A program made the translations under genes and the position numbers. A DNA stretch of 5,436 bases. Source: Flavobacteriaceae bacterium UBA3478 (GTDB lineage Bacteria; Bacteroidota; Bacteroidia; Flavobacteriales; Flavobacteriaceae). Positions 1-5,436 of the stretch are shown piece by piece (within the stretch, counting starts at the first letter, position 1; every line of letters begins with the position of its first letter). Location of the stretch: NCBI GenBank assembly GCA_002381155.1, contig DFQX01000065.1, forward strand, positions 1 to 5,436. The letters are read 5' to 3'. The notes under the pieces are model-generated. The model worked only from the letters and a program-made list of their open reading frames with translations. It was not told where the DNA came from and did not search any database.

Positions 1-349
1 CTGCCTCGTAGCCCTCCTTTACAATCACAGGGATGTGCATTGCCCTTAAAAGGGCCTCAATATGTGGAACAGCAAATTTGATTGCTTCAGGGGTACTTTC
101 TCTATTTGCCTTATAATCTTCGAATAGTTCGGTCCTTTCTACACTACCGCCTTTATCGAAACAAACCGCTAGGTATTCAGGGTTTTCTTTTCGAATCAGA
201 TCAAGAAGGGAATTCATAAAACCCATAACTGCTGAAGTGTCTTCACCCTTTGAATTGATTCGAGGGTTTTTAATCAGAGCGTAATAACCTCTAAATATAA
301 GTGCATAGGCATCGACAAGAAATAAACGTTTGTTGGGTGTATTCGACAT
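1..349 (-). CDS. polA: DNA polymerase I, N-terminal 5'-3' exonuclease domain (partial, runs off the left edge)
   Basis: This is the start of DNA polymerase I, which fills gaps and removes RNA primers and damaged DNA in the cytoplasm. Only the first 116 codons plus one base are present, all within the 5'-3' exonuclease (FEN-like) domain. The ATG is at 349-347 on the minus strand. Reading from it gives LFLVDAYALIFRGYYAL at about residues 9-25, matching the metal-binding LVDxxxLxxRxxxAL start of the family. CFDKGG follows at 63-68 (D65 is the expected metal ligand), then YKANRESTPE at 79-88, the conserved YKANR-x-PTPE-type motif. The last residues, VKEGYEA, lead into the usual EADD motif just outside the window. 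The frame is open throughout and the start matches the usual family N-terminus. The gene is divergent from the metallophosphoesterase gene, with 93 bp between the two start codons. The polymerase half, and whether the 3'-5' exonuclease domain is active, cannot be judged here. Confidence 0.94.
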   Translation of the reverse strand, partial: MSNTPNKRLFLVDAYALIFRGYYALIKNPRINSKGEDTSAVMGFMNSLLDLIRKENPEYLAVCFDKGGSVERTELFEDYKANRESTPEAIKFAVPHIEALLRAMHIPVIVKEGYEA

Positions 350-375
350 GTTTTACTGAAATAAAAACGAGAAAG

Positions 376-382
376 CAAGATA
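376..382 (-). promoter_or_regulatory. Weak candidate -7 element for polA
   Basis: On the minus strand this reads TATCTTG, one T short of the Bacteroidota -7 consensus TAnnTTTG. It lies 26 bases upstream of the polA ATG, a reasonable leader length. I see no good -33 TTG at the usual distance (the region reads GGTTACC), so this is only a candidate. Confidence 0.28.
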
Positions 383-416
383 ACCGATTTTAATGGTAAC
401 CGGCTTCATTTAGCTG

Positions 417-424
417 TATTTTTG
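417..424 (+). promoter_or_regulatory. Candidate -7 element (TATTTTTG) for the metallophosphoesterase gene
   Basis: TATTTTTG is a full match to the Bacteroidota -7 consensus TAnnTTTG. It would place transcription start near 430, leaving a leader of about a dozen bases before the ATG at 443. No clear -33 TTG sits 17-23 bases upstream, which lowers confidence. The last three bases are the TTG codon at 422-424 that could be mistaken for a start. If this is the promoter, that TTG lies upstream of the transcript and cannot be the translation start. Confidence 0.5.
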
Positions 425-442
425 CCAAACACAATATCGTAC

Positions 443-1657
443 ATGGGCTATTTTGCATTTGTTTTTACCACCCTCTACTTAGGGCTTTCAATCTATCTTT
501 TTTATCACTTGTTGAGGATGAAAATCTCAAAGAGTTTGTTTTGGTCCTTACTTGTATTTTTTACCAGTAGTTTTTTGTTAGGAGCTGCGGCAAATTGGAT
601 AGAAATTCCACTTTCAAAGGTAACAGAATCGTGGTTTAGAGCTTTCATATTCGCTTGTTTTGTAGCGCTTTTAATGAGCACCCCGATTTTGTTTTTACGA
701 GATATCGTAGGTGGAGTTAAAAAAGTATATTTCCGGCTCACCTCTATAGAAGAAACCTCGGCGATAGCTTTTCGCTCGCGAAGAGATTTCTTATCTTCAG
801 CGGCAATTACAGTAGGAGCGGTACCCTTCACCTCCTTACTTGCCGGAATTGGAGGTAAATACAACTATAAAATCCACAATTATGAATTGACATTCTCCAA
901 CCTTCCCAAAACTTTTAACGGCTTCAAGGTGGTGCAGCTATCTGATCTGCACCTAGGTAGTTTTGATGATTTAGATGCGGTTGCTGCGGGTTTAGATTTA
1001 GTCAATGATCAGCGACCTGATTTGTTGTTGTTTACTGGTGATATGGTTAATAATAAATCCTACGAAGCCGATCCTTTTATTTCGATGCTTTGTAAACTTA
1101 AGGCTTCGTATGGTAAGTATAGCGTGTTGGGGAATCATGACTACGCCACTTACAATGATGATTTCGATTCTGAACAGGCGCGTGCAGATGTTGAACGTTT
1201 GATCGGTCTTCAGGAACAAATGGGTTTTAGAAACTTGAGAAATGAATCTATTAAAATTACCTCTGGGGATGATTATTTTCAACTTGTTGGGGTAGAGAAC
1301 TGGGGAACGGGACGGTTTTTAAAAGCCGGTGATTTAAACAGAGCTTCCAAGGGATTGAATACAGGTGTATTTACGCTACTTATGTCTCATGACCCGTCCC
1401 ATTGGGAGGCTGAGGTAATTGGTCACAACCATCATTTCGATTTAACACTTAGCGGACATACTCATGGATTTCAATATGGTATCGAAGTAGCAGGTTTACA
1501 ATGGAGTCCTTCTAAATTTCGTTATCCACAGTGGGCGGGTATGTATGAAAAGAATGAACGGTTAATAAATGTCAATAGAGGTTTTGGATTTTTAGGTTAT
1601 CCAGGAAGGTTTGGAATATGGCCTGAGATCACCGTAATTACCTTAAAATCTGCGTAG
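443..1657 (+). CDS. Membrane-anchored calcineurin-like metallophosphoesterase (YkuE/YaeI-like)
   Basis: A 404-residue protein with a binuclear-metal phosphoesterase domain behind a membrane anchor. I chose the ATG at 443. The frame extends upstream to a TTG at 422, but that lies inside a candidate promoter, and from the ATG the hydrophobic first helix begins at once. Likely membrane helices are at about residues 2-24, 32-51 and 64-85, with a fourth hydrophobic stretch at 117-136 directly after SRRDFL (112-117), a Tat-like motif. The catalytic motifs appear in canonical order: DLH (D168, H170), GDMVN (D200, N203), GNHD (N231, H232, D233), SHD (H316) and GHTHG (H339, H341). All metal and catalytic positions are intact. 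Basic residues after helices 1 and 3 suggest those loops are cytoplasmic, which would put the catalytic domain in the periplasm. Relatives act on phosphodiesters or on lipid pyrophosphates such as UDP-diacylglucosamine (LpxG type); the substrate here cannot be told from sequence. It is divergent from polA and 53 bp ahead of the thioredoxin-like gene. Confidence 0.88.
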   Translation: MGYFAFVFTTLYLGLSIYLFYHLLRMKISKSLFWSLLVFFTSSFLLGAAANWIEIPLSKVTESWFRAFIFACFVALLMSTPILFLRDIVGGVKKVYFRLTSIEETSAIAFRSRRDFLSSAAITVGAVPFTSLLAGIGGKYNYKIHNYELTFSNLPKTFNGFKVVQLSDLHLGSFDDLDAVAAGLDLVNDQRPDLLLFTGDMVNNKSYEADPFISMLCKLKASYGKYSVLGNHDYATYNDDFDSEQARADVERLIGLQEQMGFRNLRNESIKITSGDDYFQLVGVENWGTGRFLKAGDLNRASKGLNTGVFTLLMSHDPSHWEAEVIGHNHHFDLTLSGHTHGFQYGIEVAGLQWSPSKFRYPQWAGMYEKNERLINVNRGFGFLGYPGRFGIWPEITVITLKSA

Positions 1658-1664
1658 AAGAATG

Positions 1665-1693
1665 TTAGAATTTGCAATTTTACTAACTTGCAA
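1665..1693 (+). promoter_or_regulatory. Weak candidate promoter region for the thioredoxin-like gene
   Basis: The 53-bp gap holds two near matches to the -7 consensus. TAGAATTTG (1666-1674) has one extra base, and TAACTTG (1684-1690) lacks one T. Either would give a short leader before the ATG at 1711, but neither has a convincing -33 TTG. Two palindromic TTGCAA hexamers (1672-1677 and 1688-1693) lie 16 bp apart here. Co-transcription with the upstream phosphoesterase gene is equally possible, since no terminator is visible between them. Confidence 0.25.
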
Positions 1694-1710
1694 CTCCAAT
1701 TAAACTTGAT

Positions 1711-2007
1711 ATGTCAAAATTTGGCGAGCTTATAGACCTTAGTGTCCCGGTGTTATTTAACTTCTACGCAGAGTGGAATGATGATTCTGTTGCCATGGCT
1801 CCCGTGCTCAAAGACGTCGCAGCCGCATCGGGTGACCGCGCAAAAGTGATTAAAATTGATATCGACAAGAATCAAGAATTAGCTCAAGCGCTTCGTATTA
1901 AAAGTTTACCTACCCTTGTTATTTACAAGCGAGGTGAAATGGTGTGGCGACAGAGCGGAGAATTAGACGCTAATACGCTTCTTGGTATTCTAAACGAATA
2001 CGTTTAA
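1711..2007 (+). CDS. Thioredoxin-fold protein lacking both active-site cysteines
   Basis: A 98-residue single-domain thioredoxin-like protein, close to the usual length of a thioredoxin (about 105). It has no signal peptide or membrane segment, so it is expected in the cytoplasm. The fold signature is clear: VPVLFNFYAEW at residues 12-22 is strand beta-3 leading into the active site, MAPVLKDVA (29-37) is the following helix with its conserved proline P31, KVIKIDIDKN (45-54) is the next strand, and SLPTLVIYK (65-73) carries the cis-proline P67. The redox motif normally written WCGPC is WNDDS here (22-26), and there is no cysteine anywhere in the protein. It therefore cannot act as a disulfide reductase. 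A chaperone-like, adaptor or peptide-binding role is an inference from other redox-inactive thioredoxin folds. The ATG at 1711 gives a normal thioredoxin N-terminus. The stop codon overlaps that of the convergent DUF2723 gene. Confidence 0.93.
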   Translation: MSKFGELIDLSVPVLFNFYAEWNDDSVAMAPVLKDVAAASGDRAKVIKIDIDKNQELAQALRIKSLPTLVIYKRGEMVWRQSGELDANTLLGILNEYV

Positions 2008-5000
2008 TTCACTAAATAGTCTCCAGAGCTTTCGAGCACTTCAATTAGTTGTTCTAATTGAGTATTAAATTCGTCGGTATACGGGTCGATAAATTCGTTA
2101 TCTCCCATATCGCTTGATATATCGATAACTCTTCTACAAGCCTCTAAGTCTCTGTATATTTCCTCGATTCTGAGGTAACTTTCGTCAGCATCCAGACTCG
2201 CATAATACCTTAGGCGATCTAAGTAAATAGCTAATAGTTCTTTGCTTAGTTCCTGTGCTTTTTCGTCTCTTTGAATACTGTAATATCCTTGAATAAAAGG
2301 TTCAACAAAGGTGTAGAATTTAAAGGTCTTAAGAGGTATTTTAGTTACTCCTAGGTCTAATACTTTTTCTGCCATTTCGAGGCTATCCTCAACAATGAGT
2401 TGCTCGGCTAATCGTGCAAGATTGCTTCTAAAGGTGATTCCTTGCGCCCTGGTTTGAGTATCAATATAGATAGATTCATCCTCGCTGTTTCCCCAATCCC
2501 AACTCATAACGATGTCATACATCAATTGGCTGTCTATTCTCCCAATATCGAACCCACCGTTATCAGGTGTAAGGATAGGTACTAGTTTGAACACTAGGCC
2601 ATCGAGCTGAAGATAATCTTTCATGTATAAGTACTCTGCAGAATCTAAACTTCCGCCAGAGAAATAGATCGGTCTTGACCAATCATTGGTATTTAAGATA
2701 TCTAACATTAGTAATCGATTCTTAGCGAGAGCCGACTGTGGAAGATCGATATCGATATAGTCAACGATAAGCTCCGAGTCCTGAGGTTTGACGATTCCGC
2801 TTTTAAGAACCGCTTCTTTATTCACAGGCACTCTGATTTTATGGGTTGGATAATAAACAATATCTAACTGCTCAGGTTCAAATTGACTAAGATCTGCTCC
2901 TTGTTTTTCTAGGAGGTAGCTGATCTTTGTTTCTTTTCGATCACTGCTTACCCAATCCATGAAATCAGCGAGTAACCAGCGCTCCTCCTTAATTTCAGGG
3001 ACAGGCTGATAGTATAGTAAATCTCTTGTTCCGTAGCGATACTTTTGGTGAGTTAGTTTTGATGGAATAGGGCTGCTTTCATAAGCTTGTCGCTTCATTT
3101 GATTGATGTACCAGTCAGTAGCAAGAAGGCTTGAGTTTACGATTCGAACATCCGTACGGTAACCTTCAATTTCTTGCAGATACCATAGAGGGAAGGTGTC
3201 ATTGTCTCCGATAGTAAATAGTAAAGCGTCCTTATTTTCTATACAAGAGTCTAAATAAGCTTTTGCGGTAGCTCGGGCGGTATAGCGATTAGATCGGTCG
3301 TGGTCATCCCAATTCTCAGAGGCCATAAGCAGGGGAACGAACATTAGAAGACTTCCCAGTGCTAATTGTTTTTGAGGTTGTTGCACAACACCTCTTAATT
3401 TCTCAAAGACCGCATAAGCGCCAAGTCCAATCCAAATACAGAAAATAAAGAAGGATCCAACGAGTGAATAATCTCTTTCTCTTGGTTGAAATAGGGTTGG
3501 ATTCGTATAGAATTGAATGGCTAGACCGGTAAACACAAAGAAAACCAGTAACGACCAAAAAGATTTCCAGTCTCTTTTGGCGTGAAAATAGACTCCGATT
3601 AACCCTAGAATTAAGGGTAGAAAGTAATAGGTGTTACGAGCTTTATTTTCTTTTAAATCTAAAGGCTGATCGTTTTGATTACCTAGACGAACACTGTCGA
3701 TAAAGGGTATTCCACTCAACCATTCACCTTGTGCATTAAAACGTCCCTGTTCGTCAGAGGCTCTACCTGCAAAATTCCACATGAAATACCTCCAATACAT
3801 GTACCCAAACTGGAAATCGAATAGGTAGGTAAGGTTTTGTGCGATTGTCGGAGGTTTAATTTCAATATAGTCAGAGAAGTTCTTCAAGAAGTCTAGGTAT
3901 TGTGCTGTCTCAATTTCTCCTTGAGTACTCCTCGTTTTAAATTCATTTACTGCTTTTCTCAGTTCGGTATTGCCTAGGTATTCGGGTCTAATAGAAAAGT
4001 CTAATCGACCGTAAAACTTCATGTAGTTTTCGGCCGAAGATGGACTCCACATTCTTGGGAGAAGGCCAATGTGATCTGGATTGGGCCCTTGAATAGCACC
4101 CTTATAGTTGTTTACAATTTCATAGCGACCTAGCTTGTGATTCTTTTCGTACTTCGGTTTTCCGTCCTGATCTGGGCCAGCCGCAGCGAAATAATCTGAG
4201 TAGTATGAGCCATAAAAAGGACTTTCTGGGGCCGGATATTGCTCGCGATTATAATAAGCAAGAAGTGCTCTAGCATCTTCAGGATTATTTTCATTCACCA
4301 CCGTACCTGCATTAGCTCGTGTAGGAAGCATGAGCCAAGTAGAGAGACCTAAAAAGAAAAAGAATACGCTGTGTGTAAGTAAAGACCAAATCGGGCTACT
4401 TGCTTTATTCGAGCGCTTAATGGCATATAGGAACCCCGCAGTTAAAACAATACCGAGAAAAATACTTCCTGAGTTAAAGGGTAATCCTATACTGTTTACC
4501 ATGAAGATTTCTACCGCGCCGAACAGCTTCAATATATAGGTAAGTGAAAATTTGAATACTAAAAATAGAAGGGCTACCACACTGACGTGAGCAACGATAA
4601 AGTTTTTAACGGTAATCTGAAGGTACTTCTTGAAATAAAAGAGTAGACCAATGGATGGAATCGCTAGGAACCCCATGAATTGAATTCCAAAGACCAATCC
4701 GACAACGAAACTTATGAGCAATACCCAACGATCAGCCTTTTCGTCTTTGAGTTCATCGGTCCATCGAATTCCTAAATAAAGTAGGAGGGCCATCATTAAA
4801 CTAGCCATGGCATAGACTTCGGTTTCAACGGCGTTAAACCAAAAGCTGTCTGAGAAACAAAGGGCGAGCGCTCCGATCGTACTCGCCGTTACCAATTTTA
4901 ATTCTTTAGCTGCTATTTCAGAATCTTTGATGATTCTTCGAATTAATCGATGAATGATTTGATAGGTAAGTGCAATGGTTAGGGCGCTAGAAAGTACCGA

Positions 5001-5255
5001 CACCGAGTTAACCATGAGTGCTATCTTTTCTGGGTCACCAAAGGCGAAAAGTGCGGCAAATGCTCCAATGATTTGAAAAAGGGGGGCTCCGGGGGGGTGA
5101 CCTACCTGTAATTTTGCGGAGGTTGCAATGTATTCCCCGGCATCCCAAAAACTAACAGTGGGTTCAACCGTAAGCCCATAAGTTAAAAGAGCAACCGTAA
5201 ATACTAGCCATGCACCTATATTTTGATAGCTCATTTTCTTAATTATTTCCCTCAT
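2004..5255 (-). CDS. DUF2723 (TMEM260-like) multi-pass membrane protein, putative GT-C glycosyltransferase
   Basis: A 1083-residue inner-membrane protein. The first ~310 residues form the DUF2723 region, with a first helix at about 12-30 and then the loop motif TVSFWDAGEYI (33-43; D38 and E41 are candidate catalytic or ligand residues) and VGHPPGAPLF (51-60). Further helices lie at roughly 55-72, 78-104, 121-140, 146-163, 175-208, 217-238, 264-280 and 290-310. A hydrophilic loop (~311-540) follows, then four more helices (about 543-557, 564-582, 596-617, 628-645). The last ~440 residues are soluble, include IGDNDTFPLWYLQ (682-694) and RPIYFSGG (861-868), and end in an acidic, probably helical tail. 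An acidic loop motif after helix 1 is typical of GT-C enzymes, which take sugars from lipid-linked donors. The eukaryotic relative TMEM260 is a protein O-mannosyltransferase, so a role in periplasmic protein or glycan glycosylation is plausible but inferred. ATG at 5255 is used; ATG at 5234 (M8) is a credible alternative, since neither has a clear ribosome binding site. No frameshift is seen. Confidence 0.94.
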   Translation of the reverse strand: MREIIKKMSYQNIGAWLVFTVALLTYGLTVEPTVSFWDAGEYIATSAKLQVGHPPGAPLFQIIGAFAALFAFGDPEKIALMVNSVSVLSSALTIALTYQIIHRLIRRIIKDSEIAAKELKLVTASTIGALALCFSDSFWFNAVETEVYAMASLMMALLLYLGIRWTDELKDEKADRWVLLISFVVGLVFGIQFMGFLAIPSIGLLFYFKKYLQITVKNFIVAHVSVVALLFLVFKFSLTYILKLFGAVEIFMVNSIGLPFNSGSIFLGIVLTAGFLYAIKRSNKASSPIWSLLTHSVFFFFLGLSTWLMLPTRANAGTVVNENNPEDARALLAYYNREQYPAPESPFYGSYYSDYFAAAGPDQDGKPKYEKNHKLGRYEIVNNYKGAIQGPNPDHIGLLPRMWSPSSAENYMKFYGRLDFSIRPEYLGNTELRKAVNEFKTRSTQGEIETAQYLDFLKNFSDYIEIKPPTIAQNLTYLFDFQFGYMYWRYFMWNFAGRASDEQGRFNAQGEWLSGIPFIDSVRLGNQNDQPLDLKENKARNTYYFLPLILGLIGVYFHAKRDWKSFWSLLVFFVFTGLAIQFYTNPTLFQPRERDYSLVGSFFIFCIWIGLGAYAVFEKLRGVVQQPQKQLALGSLLMFVPLLMASENWDDHDRSNRYTARATAKAYLDSCIENKDALLFTIGDNDTFPLWYLQEIEGYRTDVRIVNSSLLATDWYINQMKRQAYESSPIPSKLTHQKYRYGTRDLLYYQPVPEIKEERWLLADFMDWVSSDRKETKISYLLEKQGADLSQFEPEQLDIVYYPTHKIRVPVNKEAVLKSGIVKPQDSELIVDYIDIDLPQSALAKNRLLMLDILNTNDWSRPIYFSGGSLDSAEYLYMKDYLQLDGLVFKLVPILTPDNGGFDIGRIDSQLMYDIVMSWDWGNSEDESIYIDTQTRAQGITFRSNLARLAEQLIVEDSLEMAEKVLDLGVTKIPLKTFKFYTFVEPFIQGYYSIQRDEKAQELSKELLAIYLDRLRYYASLDADESYLRIEEIYRDLEACRRVIDISSDMGDNEFIDPYTDEFNTQLEQLIEVLESSGDYLVN
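2041..2061. repeat. Perfect 8-bp inverted repeat just past the convergent stop codons
   Basis: TCAATTAG (2041-2048) and CTAATTGA (2054-2061) form a perfect 8-bp stem around a 5-base loop TTGTT. It lies 33 bases past the thioredoxin-like stop codon, inside the last codons of the DUF2723 gene. It could slow or end plus-strand transcription, but it is AT-rich and is not followed by a T run, so it is not a standard intrinsic terminator. It may simply reflect the coding sequence (QLEQL). Confidence 0.25.
5081..5097. repeat. Paired G homopolymers (G6 and G7) in the DUF2723 coding region
   Basis: Six Gs (5081-5086) and seven Gs (5091-5097) are separated by CTCC. On the coding (minus) strand they are C runs encoding H53 to L59 of the conserved HPPGAPL motif, and the G6 run directly abuts five As. 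In an AT-rich genome such runs stand out. A one-base change in either would shift the frame near codon 55. The frame is intact as given. Confidence 0.9.
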
Positions 5256-5280
5256 CGTAAAAATCTTTTTGGAACGAAGA

Positions 5281-5288
5281 CGAAATTA
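5281..5288 (-). promoter_or_regulatory. Weak candidate -7 element for the DUF2723 gene
   Basis: On the minus strand this reads TAATTTCG, one mismatch from TAnnTTTG, and lies 25 bases upstream of the ATG at 5255. The expected -33 region has TTAG rather than TTG. It is the best candidate in the 92-bp divergent spacer for this direction, but weak. Confidence 0.28.
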
Positions 5289-5300
5289 CCATTTTTAATT

Positions 5301-5330
5301 TTTGCTAATTCTAAGAATATTCTAAATTTG
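5301..5330 (+). promoter_or_regulatory. Bacteroidota-type promoter of tRNA-Gln
   Basis: TTTG (5301-5304) is a -33 element and TAAATTTG (5323-5330) is a full match to the -7 consensus TAnnTTTG, with 18 bases between them. Transcription would start near 5336, about 12 bases before the mature tRNA 5' end. This is the best promoter in the window. A 10-bp palindrome AGAATATTCT (5314-5323) fills the right half of the spacer and touches the -7 box. Confidence 0.78.
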
Positions 5331-5347
5331 CACCCTCGATTGAGTCT

Positions 5348-5422
5348 TGGCCTATGGTGTAATTGGTAACACAGCTGATTTTGGTTCAGTCGTTCAAGGT
5401 TCGAGTCCTTGTAGGCCAACCA
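5348..5422 (+). tRNA. tRNA-Gln, anticodon TTG, with encoded CCA
   Basis: A complete cloverleaf can be drawn by hand. The acceptor stem is TGGCCTA (5348-5354) with TAGGCCA (5412-5418), seven perfect pairs. The D arm is GTGT/ACAC around an 8-base loop with GG at 5365-5366. The anticodon stem GCTGA/TCAGT has one G-U pair and a 7-base loop with TTG at 5381-5383, which reads CAA and CAG for glutamine. The variable loop is 4 bases. The T arm is CAAGG/CCTTG around TTCGAGT. The discriminator is A5419, followed by an encoded CCA at 5420-5422. The first acceptor pair is U-A instead of G-C, as is typical for bacterial tRNA-Gln, where it favours recognition by glutaminyl-tRNA synthetase. The gene is divergent from the DUF2723 gene and has its own strong promoter. 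Confidence 0.98.
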
Positions 5423-5436
5423 GCTTTCTTCAAGCT
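5422..5436 (+). terminator. Short hairpin at the right edge, possible start of a tRNA terminator or spacer
   Basis: AGCTT (5422-5426) and AAGCT (5432-5436) pair around the 5-base loop TCTTC. The first A is also the last base of the tRNA CCA. The window ends at the last stem base, so a following T run cannot be checked. It may be a terminator, a processing signal between tandem tRNA genes, or chance. Confidence 0.22.

Noticed and set aside
505..864. 119-codon minus-strand open frame opposite the phosphoesterase gene
   Set aside because: It lies fully antisense to a gene with intact catalytic motifs, shows no recognisable domain, and its composition is that of a shadow frame.
998..1282. Open frames on both strands within 998-1282 (94 codons minus, 65 codons plus)
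   Set aside because: Both overlap the phosphoesterase catalytic region in other frames and have no family signature or promoter.
1701..1708. TAAACTTG as a -7 element for the thioredoxin-like gene
   Set aside because: It is one mismatch from consensus, but transcription would begin at or past the ATG at 1711.
2025..2040. Short GCT-TTCG-AGC hairpin near the convergent stops as a terminator
   Set aside because: Only three uninterrupted pairs, inside the coding sequence, with no T run on either side.
4330..4539. 69-codon plus-strand open frame opposite the DUF2723 gene
   Set aside because: It is antisense to membrane helices of a clearly real gene, and its lysine-rich start mirrors the phenylalanine-rich helix on the other strand.
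1..5436. CRISPR arrays, insertion sequences, phage genes or a defence system
   Set aside because: No repeat-spacer pattern, transposase or integrase motif, or terminal inverted repeats were seen. The tRNA gene is intact, with no visible duplicated 3' end elsewhere in the window to suggest an integrated element.

Overview
The window looks like chromosomal DNA from a member of the Bacteroidota, most likely Flavobacteriia or a close relative. The base composition is AT-rich and the genes lack clear Shine-Dalgarno sequences. The clear promoter-like sites follow the Bacteroidota -7 pattern TAnnTTTG. The proteins (a flavobacterial-type PolA N-terminus, a DUF2723 membrane protein and a cysteine-free thioredoxin-like protein) fit the same group. 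Nothing in the sequence suggests a mobile element, phage, CRISPR array or recent transfer.

Layout, left to right. Bases 1-349 (minus) hold the first 116 codons of polA, DNA polymerase I, cut off by the window edge. A 93-bp divergent spacer (350-442) follows. Next is a plus-strand gene (443-1657) for a membrane-anchored calcineurin-like metallophosphoesterase. After a 53-bp gap comes a short plus-strand gene (1711-2007) for a thioredoxin-fold protein that has lost both active-site cysteines. It meets the very large minus-strand gene at 2004-5255 tail to tail, and both stop codons are read from one TTAA. That large gene encodes a 1083-residue multi-pass membrane protein of the DUF2723 (TMEM260-like) family, a putative GT-C-type glycosyltransferase with a long C-terminal soluble domain. 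A 92-bp divergent spacer (5256-5347) then carries a very good Bacteroidota promoter for a plus-strand tRNA-Gln(TTG) at 5348-5422, with the 3' CCA encoded. A short inverted repeat starts at the right edge.

The genes do not form an obvious pathway. The metallophosphoesterase and the thioredoxin-like gene could be co-transcribed. The two membrane proteins are both envelope-related, but a functional link is only inference. The window is mostly ordinary core-genome content. The points most worth a second look are the redox-dead thioredoxin, the DUF2723 protein as a candidate protein O-glycosyltransferase, the Tat-like motif buried after three membrane helices in the phosphoesterase, and the paired G/C homopolymer tracts in the conserved N-terminal motif of the DUF2723 gene.
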